Shown piece by piece: positions 63,996 to 64,000 of a stretch of 64,000 bases of DNA; within the stretch, counting starts at the first letter, position 1; each line of letters begins with the position of its first letter. Made by a program: the position numbers and the translations under genes. The stretch is taken from assembly GCF_002252705.1 (NCBI RefSeq), contig NZ_NQLA01000003.1, positions 62,001-126,000 of the forward strand. Reading direction: 5' to 3'. The DNA comes from Vulcanococcus limneticus LL (lineage in GTDB: Bacteria; Cyanobacteriota; Cyanobacteriia; PCC-6307; Cyanobiaceae). The notes below the pieces were generated by a model. The model made no database searches. It had not been told where the DNA came from and worked only from the letters and a program-made list of their open reading frames with translations.

Positions 63996-64000
63996 GGGGC

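Overview
The window is high-GC, gene-dense chromosomal DNA from a cyanobacterium. Photosystem I (psaF, psaJ), cytochrome b6f (petA, petC, petG), magnesium chelatase (chlI), a CAAD-domain membrane protein, a high-light-inducible protein and a stand-alone GroEL2-type chaperonin all point to an oxygenic phototroph. The gene order hli-tsaD-psaF-psaJ-gmk, the tatC-petC-petA group, guaB3-Yfr1-trxA and the many very short gene overlaps fit an alpha-cyanobacterium of the Synechococcus/Cyanobium group. The very high GC suggests a freshwater or euryhaline Cyanobium-like strain. I see no phage, transposase, integrase or CRISPR array. One tRNA gene (Val, CAC) and one recognisable small RNA (Yfr1) are present.

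Layout. 1-12.9 kb is housekeeping: the 5' part of gyrA, a homocysteine-biosynthesis-family (DUF39) protein, a CAAD protein, guaB3, Yfr1, trxA, a LOG-family protein, hisH, rsmD, petG, a membrane c-type cytochrome, a TrmH-family methyltransferase, a class-A beta-lactamase-fold hydrolase, a DUF3370 protein, chlI and ruvC. 13.0-23.0 kb is the most distinctive part, an organosulfur-acquisition island. It has an ssuA-ssuD-ssuC-ssuB operon, then a second SBP-permease-ATPase operon ending in an SfnB/DszC-like flavin monooxygenase, then an oppositely oriented SAM methyltransferase and a third orphan SBP. All three SBPs are 340 aa with the starts chosen here.

23.1-34.5 kb carries a 5-formyl-THF cyclo-ligase with no ordinary start codon, a small protein, a NikL-like protein overlapping sufE, homoserine dehydrogenase, an oligopeptide-type SBP/permease pair, a DUF1400 alpha/beta hydrolase, an MFS transporter, serine acetyltransferase and small unknowns. 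34.7-42.3 kb carries an EAL phosphodiesterase, an acyltransferase with a possible frameshift, ychF, an HlyD-type adaptor, wecB and a PilT-family ATPase. 42.4-52 kb is the photosynthesis and membrane-biogenesis block: hli, tsaD, psaF, psaJ, gmk, rqcH, tatC, petC, petA, lgt, cobM and tRNA-Val. 52-64 kb holds a RodZ-like protein, ppx/gppA, a UbiA prenyltransferase, an S66 carboxypeptidase, ispD, a GT9-like protein, a K+ channel/TrkA-N protein, fabG, groEL2, nanE and several small unknowns.

How the genes fit together. Sulfur is a recurrent theme: sulfonate/sulfone uptake and desulfonation, serine acetyltransferase, SufE, homoserine dehydrogenase and the DUF39 protein. Rieske PetC carries a twin-arginine N-terminus and sits close to tatC. 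Two separate intergenic regions carry 15-bp tandem arrays whose period equals five codons; one reads on the minus strand like a pentapeptide-repeat (N-L/V) stretch.
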